This document shows, piece by piece, positions 19,521 through 31,549 of a DNA stretch of 64,000 bases. The position numbers and the translations under genes were made by a program. Source of the DNA: Lysobacter avium (GTDB taxonomy: Bacteria > Pseudomonadota > Gammaproteobacteria > Xanthomonadales > Xanthomonadaceae); the NCBI RefSeq assembly GCF_015209745.1, contig NZ_CP063657.1:868001-932000 (forward strand), read 5' to 3'. Positions within the stretch are counted from its first letter, which is position 1. Each line of letters starts with the position of its first letter. The notes under the pieces are model-generated. The model saw only the letters and a program-made list of their open reading frames with translations. It was not told the origin of the DNA and did not search any database.

Positions 19521-20546
19521 TCAGCCGATCCGGACGCGCTCGTCAGCGCCGGCCGCCACCACCTCACCGATCCGCCGGTGCGACAGCGCGAGGCCATCGA
19601 GGGTGGATTCAACGGCTGCCGCCGTGTCCTGTCGCACCACCAGCACGAAGCCGATGCCGCAGTTGAAGGTGCGCCACATTTCCGCGTCGGCCACGACGCC
19701 TTCGCGCTGCAGCCACTCGAACACGGGCGGCAGGACGATGGTCGACGCCTCGATGCGAACGCCAAGGCCTTCCGGCACCACACGGACGATGTTCTCGGTC
19801 AGGCCACCGCCGGTGATGTGGGCCATGGCATGCACCGCGCGGCCGTGTTCGCCGCGCAGCAGCGCCAGGACGGGTTTGACATAAAGCGCGGTGGGCGCCA
19901 TCAGTGCATCGATCAGCGACGTGCCGTCAAAGTCCACATCGTCCGGACGCCCGGCGCGATCGAAGATGCGACGGATCAGCGAATAGCCGTTGGAATGAGG
20001 GCCCGAAGACGCGATGCCGATCAATACGTCGCCCGCAGCGACGCGGCTGCCGTCGCGCAGCTCGGACTTCTCGACCGCGCCGACGGTGAACCCGGCCAGG
20101 TCGTATTCGCCGGGGGCATACATGTCCGGCATCTCCGCGGTCTCGCCGCCGATCAGGGCGCAGCCGGCCAGTTCACAGCCGCGCGCGATGCCACCGACCA
20201 CGGCAACCGTGGTCTCGATGTCGAGCTTGCCGGTGGCGAAGTAGTCCAGGAAGAACAGCGGTTCGGCGCCCTGCACCAGCACGTCGTTCACGCACATGCC
20301 GACCAGATCGATGCCGATCGTGTCGTGGCGGCTGAACTGCTGGGCCAGCTTCAGCTTGGTGCCCACGCCGTCGGTGCCCGACACGAGTACCGGCTCGCGG
20401 TACTTGCCGGACAGGTCGAACAGGGCGCCAAAGCCGCCCAGCCCGCCCATCACCTCCGGGCGGAAAGTGCGCTTCACCAAGGGTTTGATGCGCTCGACCA
20501 GCTCATTGCCCGCGTCGATGTCGACTCCGGCATCGCGATAGGTCAT
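19521..20546 (-). CDS. purM: Phosphoribosylformylglycinamidine cyclo-ligase
   Basis: 341 residues from the ATG at 20546 ([14 protein letters not shown], the usual family start); an in-frame GTG at 20579 would add 11 residues. Motifs are [35 protein letters not shown] and [11 protein letters not shown]. It closes the imidazole ring to make AIR. It is divergent from the DUF2066 gene with about 160 bases between. Confidence 0.94.
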   Translation of the reverse strand: MTYRDAGVDIDAGNELVERIKPLVKRTFRPEVMGGLGGFGALFDLSGKYREPVLVSGTDGVGTKLKLAQQFSRHDTIGIDLVGMCVNDVLVQGAEPLFFLDYFATGKLDIETTVAVVGGIARGCELAGCALIGGETAEMPDMYAPGEYDLAGFTVGAVEKSELRDGSRVAAGDVLIGIASSGPHSNGYSLIRRIFDRAGRPDDVDFDGTSLIDALMAPTALYVKPVLALLRGEHGRAVHAMAHITGGGLTENIVRVVPEGLGVRIEASTIVLPPVFEWLQREGVVADAEMWRTFNCGIGFVLVVRQDTAAAVESTLDGLALSHRRIGEVVAAGADERVRIG

Positions 20547-20705
20547 GGGGGCGGCAGCAGGTGTGGACGGTGCGGTCACGGCAGGCTCGAGGGCGCGGGT
20601 AGCCGCTGATTTTAGCAGTCAAGCGCGCCCGTGGCCCGTGCGAATGGACGCCGCGGCGGCGGTGCGGCACCATTTCGAACTGGCATCGAGTTGACGGGAA
20701 CCACC

Positions 20706-21917
20706 ATGGCGTATGCGACGGGCACGAAAAGCGACGGCGAACGCCGCGGTGCGGTCTTGCGACGAGGGAATCGGACGCCCGCCGGATGGCTGATCTGGGC
20801 GTGCATCGCCATGTTGGTGACCGCCAGTTTCGGCGCGTCCGCGCAGCGCGTGGAAGGCGATCGTGCCGTCGCGCAGGGAGCCTACAACGCCGAAGTGGCG
20901 GTCAAGGGGCAGGGCGCGGACGAGCGTCGCCGGGCATTCTCGCGGGCGCTTGTCCAGGTGCTGGGCAAGCTTTCGGGCGACCGCGGCGCGGCGTCGCGAC
21001 CCGGCGTGGGCGCCGAACTGCGCCAGGCCGAGAAATACGTGCGCAGTTTTGACTACCGCCAGGACGAGGGCCGCTCCGCCAGCGGCGCGCCAAGCTTCAA
21101 GACGATGCTGGTGGTCCGGTTCGATGAAGCCGCCGTTGATGACCTGGCATTGACGCTGGCGCTGCCGGTCTGGCCACAGCCGCGACCGAAACCCGTGCTG
21201 TGGCTGGCCATCGATGATGGCAGCGGACCGCGCCTGGTGGACGTCAAGAGCGCCGATGCCGCGCGCTCCACCCTGGACCGGGCCATCGAGCGTGGCTACC
21301 GGCTGGGGCTTCCAGGCGGCAGCGCGGCCGAGAAGGCCGTGGTGGGAGCTATCTGGCGCGGCGACACCGCAGCCGTGGCGCGTGCCTCGCAGCGCTACAG
21401 CCCGCCGATGCAATTGATCGGCAAGCTCTACCGCAGCAGTGGCGGCTGGACGGCGGACTGGATCTTCGTGGACAACGGCAAGGTGTTGTCGCGCTGGTCG
21501 GAGAGCGGCGCCAGCGCCACGCAATTGATGGCGACCGGTGCCGATGGCAGCGCTGATGCGCTGATGAAACGCTATGCCAAGCGTCCTGACACCGGTCCGG
21601 CCGGTACCTACCGTATCGCCTTCACGGGGCTGCGCAGCGCCGACGACTATGTGCGCCTGTCCGGTTACCTGCAAGGTCTCACCGTGGTGCGCGGCATGCG
21701 CCCGGCGCTGGCGACCGCCCAGCGCATGGAGTTCGACCTGGACCTGCTGTCGGGCGTGCGCGGGTTCAACATGATGGTGGAGCGCGATGGCGTTCTTGCC
21801 GCGCTCGACAGCGGCCGGGACACATCCATCGGGGCGGTCGGCATGCCAGGAACGGACGCCACTGACGGTCAGCCCGTGACTGCCTCGGGTTCCGTGCCGG
21901 TCTATACGCTCCACTGA
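20706..21917 (+). CDS. DUF2066 domain exported protein
   Basis: 403 residues. After a basic N-terminus comes a hydrophobic segment (AGWLIWACIAMLVTASFGASA) that acts as signal peptide or anchor. The DUF2066 region follows with AYNAEVAVKGQGADERRRAFSRALVQVLGKLSG. Function unknown. It overlaps perM by one base and with hda forms a three-gene operon, an arrangement seen next to purM in related genomes. Confidence 0.85.
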   Translation: MAYATGTKSDGERRGAVLRRGNRTPAGWLIWACIAMLVTASFGASAQRVEGDRAVAQGAYNAEVAVKGQGADERRRAFSRALVQVLGKLSGDRGAASRPGVGAELRQAEKYVRSFDYRQDEGRSASGAPSFKTMLVVRFDEAAVDDLALTLALPVWPQPRPKPVLWLAIDDGSGPRLVDVKSADAARSTLDRAIERGYRLGLPGGSAAEKAVVGAIWRGDTAAVARASQRYSPPMQLIGKLYRSSGGWTADWIFVDNGKVLSRWSESGASATQLMATGADGSADALMKRYAKRPDTGPAGTYRIAFTGLRSADDYVRLSGYLQGLTVVRGMRPALATAQRMEFDLDLLSGVRGFNMMVERDGVLAALDSGRDTSIGAVGMPGTDATDGQPVTASGSVPVYTLH

Positions 21918-23070
21918 TGGAAAACACGGATCCGCTGGTCGAAATCGCCCGCTTCCTGCGGCGGCTGCAATGGGCGGCACTCGCGGTGGCGCTGTGCTGG
22001 CTGGTGTGGCTGCTGTCGCCGGTGCTGTCCCCGTTCGTGCTGGGCGCTTTGCTGGGCTGGCTGGGCGACCCGTTGGTGGACCGGCTGGAGCGGGCCGGGC
22101 GTTCGCGCAACACCGCGGTGTTGCTCGTGTTCACTGCGATGACGCTCTTTGTGGTGCTTGGCCTGGTGCTGCTAGTGCCGCTGATCCAGGAGCAGATCAT
22201 GACCCTGATCGACTCCATCCCCGGCTACCAGCACTGGATCATCAGCACCGCCATGCCGTGGGTCGAGATGCGCACCGGCATGGAGATCACCGGGTGGCTG
22301 GACCTCAATCACCTGATTGAACTGATCCGGTCCAACTGGGAGAGTGCGGGCGGATTTGCCAGCAACCTGCTGGGCTACATGTCGCGCTCCAGTTTTGCCC
22401 TGATCGCGCTGGCGGCCAACATCGCGTTGCTGCCGGTGGTGACGTTTTTCGCCCTGCGCGACTGGGACCTGCTGGTCGCGCGCGTGGCGTCCTTGATCCC
22501 GCGTGATCATCTGCAGACCGTCACCCGGCTGGTCACCCAGTCAAGCGATGTGCTGAGTGGATTCCTGCGTGGGCAGTTCCTGGTCATGCTTGCGCTGGGC
22601 GTCATCTACGCCGTAGGACTGTGGGGCGTTGGCCTGGACCTGGGCATCCTGATCGGCATCATCGGCGGCATCCTGACCTTTGTTCCCTACGTTGGGCCGG
22701 CCACGGTGCTGGTGCTGGGCTGCATCGCTGCGGTCGTGCAATACGGGGACTGGCAGCACTTTCTGGCGGTCCTGGTGGTGTTCGGCGTCGGCCAATTGGT
22801 GGAAAGCTACTGGCTGACGCCGAAGCTGGTCGGCGATCGCATCGGCCTGCACCCGGTGGCGGTGATCTTTGCCGTGCTTGCGGGCGGCCAGTTGTTCGGC
22901 TTCCTCGGCATGTTGATTGCCCTGCCGTGCGCAGCGGTGGTGAACGTGTTGCTGCGCTACGCGGAGGAACGCTACACCCACAGCCGCCTCTACGCCGGCG
23001 CTCCTTCACCGATGATCATGGTCGGCGACGAGCCGACGGTCCCGGTGGTCGCCTCGGAGCCAAGGGGCGA

Positions 23071-23074
<4 letters not shown>
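21917..23074 (+). CDS. AI-2E family transporter (PerM-like)
   Basis: 385 residues with about eight membrane helices: two near the N-terminus, then a soluble region, then a C-terminal block containing LGILIGIIGGILTFVPYVGPATVLVLG, the best conserved part of the family. The family includes the AI-2 exporter TqsA and Na+/H+ antiporters; the substrate here cannot be decided. The ATG overlaps the previous stop (TGATG), and the stop overlaps the GTG start of hda. Confidence 0.88.
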
Positions 23075-25542
<2,468 letters not shown>

Positions 25543-25602
25543 GCAATCTCCGATGGCCGCCGGGAAGGCGGCAGGCGATGGGGTTAATGGGGTCGAGGTG
25601 GA

Positions 25603-25866
25603 TCAGCGGCGCGTCGAGCGGCGGCGTTCGCGGACCATGTCCTGCACTACCAGCAGGACCATCGCGGCGATGATGGCCAACGCCCACACCAGCAGTCGGC
25701 TGGTGACGCCCATCTCGGTGGCCAGCCAGCTGCCGGCCAATGCGCCGACGATGCCCAGGACGATGGTCATGATCCAGCCCATCGGGTCCGGGCCGGGTTT
25801 CAAAAGCCGGGCGAGGATTCCGATGAGCGCGCCGCCGGCCACGTAACCCAGTACTCCGTTGAACAT
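25603..25866 (-). CDS. GlsB/YeaQ/YmgE family membrane protein
   Basis: 87 residues with three hydrophobic segments and glycine-rich GYVAGGALIGILARLLKPG and GIVGALAGSWL, typical of the transglycosylase-associated (Tag) family. Small inner-membrane protein, often stress-induced; exact role unknown. It ends in a basic Arg-rich tail. It stands alone between amgK and the M20 peptidase gene. Confidence 0.85.
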   Translation of the reverse strand: MFNGVLGYVAGGALIGILARLLKPGPDPMGWIMTIVLGIVGALAGSWLATEMGVTSRLLVWALAIIAAMVLLVVQDMVRERRRSTRR

Positions 25867-25925
25867 GGCGTTCTCCGTTACAGCGCAGATGGGTGCAGCG
25901 CCCGCGTTGGCGTGCTGCCCGTCAC

Positions 25926-27431
25926 TCAGCAGCAGCCATGATCGCCGCGTTCCTGCACGCTGCCAGCGGCGGCCACACCGGTGGTCTCCCCGCGCTGTCC
26001 GGCTTCGTGGTGACGGGTGATCACGTGGGCGACGCTGGCGGTGACCCGCTTGCCCATCGGAATATGCAGGAATTCATTGGGACCGTGGGCATTGGAGTGG
26101 GGTCCGAGTACGCCGGTGATCATGAACTGCGCGCCGGGGAACTTCTCGCCCAGCATGCCCATGAACGGGATCGAGCCGCCTTCGCCCATGTACATCGCCG
26201 GCCTGCCGAAACAGGCCTGGCTGGCGCCTTCGATCGCCTGGGTGAGCCACGGCGACTGCGCCGGCGCGTTCCAGCCGGTCGAGGACTTCTCCAGTTCCAG
26301 CTCGACATGCGCGCCGTTGGGCGGATTGTCGAGCAGCGTCTGCTTGAGGATCTCGCCGGCACGCTTGCCGTCCAGAGTGGGCGGGAGGCGCAGCGACAAC
26401 TTCACCGCCGTGTGCGGGCGCAGCACATTCCCCGCCGAGTCCAGCGAGGGCATGCCATCGATCCCGGTGACCGACAGTGCCGGGCGCCACGTCCGGTTGA
26501 GCACCAGTTCGGCCAGATCCTCGTCCATCGGTTGCATCCCGTCGAGCAGCGGGAACTTGTCGTACACCGCGGTGCCCAGCACACCGGCCGCCTGCCGCGC
26601 CTGCTCCAGACGTTCGGCAGGAACCTCCGCATGCAGACCTTCGACGATGATCCGGCCGCTGTTCTCGTCTTCCAGTCGCGACAGCAACTGGCGCAGCAGG
26701 CGGAAGCTCGACGGCACCACGCCGGACGCGTCGCCGGAATGGACGCCTTCGCTGAGGACCTTGACCGTGAAGTTGCCGCCGGCCAGGCCGCGCAGCGAGG
26801 TGGTGCACCACAGCTGCTCGTAGTTGCCACAGCCCGAATCCAGGCAGACGACCAGCGACGGCTTGCCGATGCGCTCGGCAAGGTGGTCCACGTAGGCCGG
26901 CAGGTCGTAGCTGCCGGACTCCTCGCAGGCCTCGATCAGGACCACGCAGCGGGCATGCGGCAGCTTCTGCTCGTGCAGCGCCATCACCGCGGTCAGCGAG
27001 CCGTAGATCGCGTAACCGTCGTCTGCGCCGCCACGCCCGTAAAGGCGGTCGCCCTTGATGACGGGCTTCCACGGGCCGAGGTCGTCATCCCAACCGGTCA
27101 TCTCCGGCTGCTTGTCCAGATGCCCGTAGAGCAGCACGCAATCCTCGTCGCTGCCGCCATTGGCGGCCGGAATCTCGATGAAGATCAACGGGGTGCGGCC
27201 TTCCAGCCGGACGACCTCGATCTGCATCCCCGGGATCGACTGCGCGCGCGCCCAGGTCTCCATCAACGTGACGGCCTGCTCCATGTAGCCATGCTCAACC
27301 CAGTCGGCGTCGAACATCGGCGACTTGTTCGGAATGCGGATGTATTCCACCAGTTGGGGGACGATTTCAGCGTCCCACTTGTCGGCCACGAAGCGGTCGA
27401 TGGCAGCGGAATCGATCTGGTTGGCATCCAT
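25926..27431 (-). CDS. M20 family metallopeptidase (dipeptidase)
   Basis: 501 residues. The two-zinc site is visible: GHLDKQPEM (His, Asp), GRGGADDGYA (bridging Asp), EACEESGS (catalytic and ligand Glu), LDSGCGN (Asp) and GPHSNAHGPNEF (His). No signal peptide, so cytoplasmic; it probably splits dipeptides or short peptides of the CNDP type. The last 25 or so residues form a tail with several His and a final CC that goes beyond the usual family end. ATG at 27431 is preferred over GTG at 27440. Confidence 0.9.
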   Translation of the reverse strand: MDANQIDSAAIDRFVADKWDAEIVPQLVEYIRIPNKSPMFDADWVEHGYMEQAVTLMETWARAQSIPGMQIEVVRLEGRTPLIFIEIPAANGGSDEDCVLLYGHLDKQPEMTGWDDDLGPWKPVIKGDRLYGRGGADDGYAIYGSLTAVMALHEQKLPHARCVVLIEACEESGSYDLPAYVDHLAERIGKPSLVVCLDSGCGNYEQLWCTTSLRGLAGGNFTVKVLSEGVHSGDASGVVPSSFRLLRQLLSRLEDENSGRIIVEGLHAEVPAERLEQARQAAGVLGTAVYDKFPLLDGMQPMDEDLAELVLNRTWRPALSVTGIDGMPSLDSAGNVLRPHTAVKLSLRLPPTLDGKRAGEILKQTLLDNPPNGAHVELELEKSSTGWNAPAQSPWLTQAIEGASQACFGRPAMYMGEGGSIPFMGMLGEKFPGAQFMITGVLGPHSNAHGPNEFLHIPMGKRVTASVAHVITRHHEAGQRGETTGVAAAGSVQERGDHGCC

Positions 27432-27638
27432 GTTGGGCACCCGAATCTGTAGGGGGAGCCATTGTACCGCCGGCGCTCGCGTCGGAATTTCCCTACCCCA
27501 TGACGGGTTGCGTTCCTACGCGTGCCTGACGACTTGGTTGATTCCCCCAGATGGGGCGGTGGGTCAAAGTTCATCCACCGGCACCGATCACGTGCCTTCG
27601 GGGATGGAACCCCACACACCACCAACAGGAGTCAGGTC

Positions 27639-27944
27639 ATGAAGTCACTGCTGATGATTGCAAAAACGCTGGTGCTGTCGATCCTGCTTACCGGCATCGC
27701 CTGGGCGCAGGAGACGGTGAACATCAACACCGCCGAGGCAGCGGAAATCGCCCAGGTGCTGACCAACATCGGTCCGGCCAAGGCACAGGCAATCGTGGAA
27801 TACCGCGAAGCCAACGGCGCGTTCCGCAGCGTCGAACAGCTGGCCATGGTCAAGGGTATCGGCCTGGCGACCATCGAAAAGAACCGCGACCGCATTGCGC
27901 TCTCTGCTGCCGGCAAGACACCCGGGAACATAGCCCAGCGCTGA
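27639..27944 (+). CDS. ComEA-like helix-hairpin-helix protein
   Basis: 101 residues: signal peptide (LSILLTGIAWA) and a ComEA-type double helix-hairpin-helix motif (NINTAEAAEIAQVLTNIGPAKAQAIVEYREANG then VKGIGLATIEKNRDRI). It should bind double-stranded DNA in the periplasm, possibly during transformation. No comEC is near. AGGAG lies upstream of the start at 27639, which begins the signal peptide. Confidence 0.9.
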   Translation: MKSLLMIAKTLVLSILLTGIAWAQETVNINTAEAAEIAQVLTNIGPAKAQAIVEYREANGAFRSVEQLAMVKGIGLATIEKNRDRIALSAAGKTPGNIAQR

Positions 27945-27990
27945 CTACACACCACCTGCGTAGACACCGGGATGTCGAAACAGGTGGAGT

Positions 27991-28011
27991 CGTGGGCAAG
28001 GACTGCCCACG
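27991..28011. repeat. Inverted repeat (8-bp stem) after the ComEA-like gene
   Basis: CGTGGGCA pairs with TGCCCACG around a five-base loop. It is the first of two hairpins in the 196-base gap between the ComEA-like gene and hutD. No T-run follows. Confidence 0.6.
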
Positions 28012-28041
28012 CTCAGGGGAGAACCCTGGACAGGGATGTAC

Positions 28042-28075
28042 GCCACCCGCTGCAGAGGGATCTGCAGCGGGTGGC
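28042..28075. repeat. Long perfect inverted repeat upstream of hutD
   Basis: Left arm 28042-28056 and right arm 28061-28075 form a perfect 15-base stem with a GGGA loop. It contains PstI-like CTGCAG in both arms. Sequence after it has no strong T-run. It may be a terminator for the ComEA-like gene, an RNA structure in the hutD leader, or a protein-binding site. Confidence 0.75.
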
Positions 28076-28140
28076 ACTGCTTTGGCAACGACGGAACCCG
28101 CGCAGATGGCAGACTGTCGTTCCGCCTCGATCTTCGCGCC

Positions 28141-28815
28141 ATGAATCCGCATGTCATTCCAGCCGCCGATTACCGCCGCGAGCGCTGGCGCAACGGCCTG
28201 GGCTGGACAAGGGAAATCAGTCGGGCTGGAGGTGAGTCGGACTGGGCGTGGCGCATGTCGATCGCGGAAGTCGATGCCGACGCCGCGTTCTCGCGTTTTC
28301 CCGGCGTCGACCGGGAAATATGCCTGCTGTCGGGGAACGGTGTCGACCTGTGTTTCGATGACGGGGCGCGCGAGGGGCTGGAGCCGCCGCACGGGCGGCA
28401 TCGCTTCGAAGGTGAGCGGGTAGTGCGTGCCGCGCTTCGCGACGGACCGGTGCAAGTGTGCAATCTGATGTGGCGACGCGACCGGGTCGGCGTCCGAGTC
28501 TGGCATCGTCCGCTGGTGGGGTCGATGGTGCTGTTTGCCGAGGTGGGAGACACATGGCTGCTGCATCTGCTGGCCGGACAGGCCCTGTTCTCGGGGGGCA
28601 GCGGACTCACCGGCTTGTCGGGCGGCGACACGGCTGTGCTCCGTTCCAACGTGGACGAGCGGGCGCGTTATGCCCTCGAGGGCGGCGGCGAGGCCTTGGT
28701 AGCACGCATCACCCCGGCGGCGTCCGGTGCGCGGGACGGCCATGTAATCGGGTGCGCGAGTGGCTCAGTAGACGTCCCGCCGGTATCGACCCTCGGCGAG
28801 GATGGCTTGCCATAG
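28141..28815 (+). CDS. HutD/Ves family protein
   Basis: 224 residues of the HutD/Ves cupin family, recognised by YRRERWRNGLGWTREI at the N-terminus and WRMSIAEVDADAAFSRFPGVDREICLLSG. Biochemical function is not established; HutD is linked to histidine use in some bacteria, but no hut genes are near. The 3' end overlaps the diflavin reductase gene by 51 bases on the opposite strand. Confidence 0.87.
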   Translation: MNPHVIPAADYRRERWRNGLGWTREISRAGGESDWAWRMSIAEVDADAAFSRFPGVDREICLLSGNGVDLCFDDGAREGLEPPHGRHRFEGERVVRAALRDGPVQVCNLMWRRDRVGVRVWHRPLVGSMVLFAEVGDTWLLHLLAGQALFSGGSGLTGLSGGDTAVLRSNVDERARYALEGGGEALVARITPAASGARDGHVIGCASGSVDVPPVSTLGEDGLP

Positions 28816-30462
28816 CGGCTCGCCCGCGATGGAAACCAGTGCAGCGTCCACCGCGGGCGCCATGCCTTTCAGGCTGCCGCAGACGTAAACGGACGCGCCC
28901 CGGTTCAGCCATTCCCGAAGGGCCTCGGCGCGCTCTGCGAGCAGGTGCTGGACGTAGCGTCGTGTCGCAGTGTCGCGCGAGAACGCGATGTCCAGCCGTT
29001 CGATCTGCCCGGAGCGGTGCCACGACTCGATGTCCTCACGATAGTGGAAGTCGTGGGCCGTGCTGCGTTCGCCAAACAGCAGCCAATTGTTTTGTCGACC
29101 GGTGTTGATCCGCTCCTGCAACAGTGCGCGCAGACCTGCCAGACCGGTGCCGTTGCCAATCAGGATCAGGGGGCGCCCGTCGCCGGGAGCGTGGAAATTG
29201 GGGTTACGGCGGATGCGCAGGTCGATCGCGCCGGGGGCATCGCTGTGCGCGGTCAGCCAGCCGCTTCCCAATCCAAGCGATCCTTGCTCATCGCGGGTCT
29301 GGCGCACCAGCAACCGCAGGCAGCCTTCGGCCGGGGTGGACGCGATGGAATAGGCGCGATGGGGCAGGGGAAGGAGCTCATCGGCGACTTGCTGTGCGCC
29401 CTTGCCCTGCACGTCGGCCTTCGAAGGCAAGCGGCTGGATGCGAGCAGTTCGGCCAAAAGCAGGTGGCGCTGCGCGTTCCTGGGGCCGGCGGTGACCGGT
29501 AAATCGCCGTCGAGGCCGCAGGCAGCAAGCCAGTCGCGGACGTGGTCGGCGGGGTTCTGCGGGCCTATCTCGGCCACGTCACCGGCCTGCCATCGCAGGT
29601 GGTCGGGGCTTTCGGGGGACATGCGCAGATCGAATACCGGTGCGCCGGGGCTGCCGTCGTTGAGGTGCCGACGCTGGTCCAATGACCAGAGTGCGTACGT
29701 GGGCGGCTCCCAGTCAACCTGGTCGGCTGCCCCGCAAAACCGGCCCAACAGGTACTGCCAGTGGCGCAGGGCGCCGGGATCGCCGTCGTCGACTTCGACC
29801 ACGTCAAACAGCGGGTGGGCGCCGGCGCCGCGAAGCCAGCGATCGATGTGGTGGCCAAACGCGCAGAAGTGCTGGTAGTCGCTGTCGCCAAGGGCCAGGA
29901 CGCCGTAACGCAGATGGTCGAGCCGTGCGTCGCCGGGATCCATGCATTGGCGAACGAAGTTGAAAGCGGGGTCGGGCGCGTCGCCTTCGCCGGTGGTGCT
30001 GGCGACGAACAGAACGTTGCGCGCGGCTCGCAGGGTTGGCAGGTCCAGATCCTCAATACTCGCCAGCCGGGCGGTTTGTCCCCCCTGCCGCAGCGAAACA
30101 GCGCTCCGCTCGGCGAGCGATTCCGCCTGTCCGAACTGGCTGGCGTGAACCACCAGCCATTGCGCCTCGTCCGCGGCCTCCGCAAACGTCGCGACGGCAG
30201 CCGAGGACACTGCTTGACGAGGTCGCGACCCGCGAAGCAGACGCACGAAGCCCGCATATCCGGCAATTACTGCGCCGGAGCCAAGCAGCGTGGATGTGCG
30301 CCACACCGGCGCGCTCCAGGTGTCGAGCTGCCATCGCGCCAGCGCAGCGGCGATCGCGGCGAAGCCCAGGATCAGCAGACCGTTGCCGAGCGAGCCGGCG
30401 CTCACCGATCGGCGGTAACGGTGTGCCCGAGACGATGCGACAGATGTCGGAATGCTGTTCAT
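28765..30462 (-). CDS. Membrane-anchored diflavin (FMN/FAD) NADPH reductase
   Basis: 565 residues. Two membrane helices at about 25-42 and 54-71, then a flavodoxin domain (VHASQFGQAESLAE, FVASTTGEGDAPDPAF, LALGDSDYQHFCAFG), an FAD domain with RAYSIAST, and an NADP domain with GNGTGLAGLRALL and VYVCGSLKGM. This is the layout of sulfite reductase alpha/cytochrome P450 reductases, but no sulfite reductase beta gene is present. It starts within the apbE stop (ATGA). In this operon it probably feeds electrons from NADPH to the PepSY membrane protein. That partnership is inference. Confidence 0.88.
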   Translation of the reverse strand: MNSIPTSVASSRAHRYRRSVSAGSLGNGLLILGFAAIAAALARWQLDTWSAPVWRTSTLLGSGAVIAGYAGFVRLLRGSRPRQAVSSAAVATFAEAADEAQWLVVHASQFGQAESLAERSAVSLRQGGQTARLASIEDLDLPTLRAARNVLFVASTTGEGDAPDPAFNFVRQCMDPGDARLDHLRYGVLALGDSDYQHFCAFGHHIDRWLRGAGAHPLFDVVEVDDGDPGALRHWQYLLGRFCGAADQVDWEPPTYALWSLDQRRHLNDGSPGAPVFDLRMSPESPDHLRWQAGDVAEIGPQNPADHVRDWLAACGLDGDLPVTAGPRNAQRHLLLAELLASSRLPSKADVQGKGAQQVADELLPLPHRAYSIASTPAEGCLRLLVRQTRDEQGSLGLGSGWLTAHSDAPGAIDLRIRRNPNFHAPGDGRPLILIGNGTGLAGLRALLQERINTGRQNNWLLFGERSTAHDFHYREDIESWHRSGQIERLDIAFSRDTATRRYVQHLLAERAEALREWLNRGASVYVCGSLKGMAPAVDAALVSIAGEPLWQAILAEGRYRRDVY

Positions 30463-31547
30463 GGCTGAGCGAGCGCGGCGCGGAATTGCGGAGTCATGCG
30501 CGTCTTGAAGCCGTCCCCGTCGTGCCATACGAAGAACGCGGCAAGCTTGCGGCGGCGGGCGTAGTCCCAGCCCTGCGCGGGACCGAGCACGGTAAGCGCG
30601 GTCGCCAGCGCGTCGGCATGCATGCACTCGGCGTGCAGTACCGATACCGACGCCAGGCCATGCGAGACCGGCTGGCCATTGCGGGGGTCAACGGTGTGCG
30701 AGTAACGCCGCCCGTTCTCAGCGAAAAAATGCCGGTAGTCCCCCGAGGTCGCCATGGCCATGCCGTCCAGCGCGACCACCGGTTGCGCGGCCGCTGCGCG
30801 CTCGTTGAAGTCGGCCGACGTGGGCTGCTCCACGGCAATCCGCCACGGCGTGCCCTCCGGCTTGTGGCCGTGGCTGCGCAGTTCGCCGCCCACCTCCACC
30901 AGGAAAGCCGGTACTTCCTGCGCCAGCAGATACCGCGTGACCTGGTCGACCGCGTAGCCCTTGGCGATTCCTGACAGATCCACATACGCGTCGCCCGGCT
31001 GGGTCATGACGCCAGAGGGGTCAAGCTTCAGGCGTTGCCAGCCCACGCGTGTCATGGTCCGATCAAGCAACGCGGCATCAGGCGCCCTGCGTTCCCCATC
31101 CGGCCCGAAACCCCACAGGTTCACCAGCGCGCCGACAGTCGGATCAAACGCCCCGCCGGTGTCGTGGGCCAGTGCAAATGCGGCGTCCATGACCTGGCGC
31201 ATTTCCGGCGGCAGCGCCTGTCGGGTGCCGGCCGCCGCGCGATTGAAACGACTCAGGTCGGAACCGGGCTCCCAGGTGCTCATCTGCGCGACCACAAGGT
31301 CGAGTTGCGTCTGCACACCGCGCTGAAGGTCGGGGATCGCCGCCGCATCGGCCTGCAGCGTCACCGACCACGTCGTGCCCATCGTCAGCCCGTTCATGCT
31401 TTGCATCGACTGGGCCGCGGACGGCGCGACCGTCGCCGTCTCCGCTGCTGTCGCTGAAGCCGTCGACGCCAGCGCCGCGTTTGCACACGCGGCCACAGAC
31501 ATTCCGCAGGCGAGCACCAACGCTGACAGGGCAGCCGCGAGACGCAT
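30459..31547 (-). CDS. apbE: FAD:protein FMN transferase
   Basis: 362 residues with an N-terminal export signal. ApbE motifs: MGTTWSVTL, MSTWEPGSDLSRFN, DLSGIAKGYAVD and YSHTVDPRNGQPV, with the metal-binding region HADALATALTVLG. It moves FMN from FAD to a Ser/Thr of a target protein in the periplasm. The probable target is the DUF2271 protein of the same operon, which has the required motif. It lies two bases after the DUF4198 stop and overlaps the reductase start. Confidence 0.93.
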   Translation of the reverse strand: MRLAAALSALVLACGMSVAACANAALASTASATAAETATVAPSAAQSMQSMNGLTMGTTWSVTLQADAAAIPDLQRGVQTQLDLVVAQMSTWEPGSDLSRFNRAAAGTRQALPPEMRQVMDAAFALAHDTGGAFDPTVGALVNLWGFGPDGERRAPDAALLDRTMTRVGWQRLKLDPSGVMTQPGDAYVDLSGIAKGYAVDQVTRYLLAQEVPAFLVEVGGELRSHGHKPEGTPWRIAVEQPTSADFNERAAAAQPVVALDGMAMATSGDYRHFFAENGRRYSHTVDPRNGQPVSHGLASVSVLHAECMHADALATALTVLGPAQGWDYARRRKLAAFFVWHDGDGFKTRMTPQFRAALAQP

Positions 31548-31549
31548 GC

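Noticed and set aside
28765..30462. Calling the diflavin reductase the sulfite reductase alpha subunit
   Set aside because: The domain order agrees, but two N-terminal membrane helices and the ApbE/PepSY context, with no cysI, argue for another electron acceptor.
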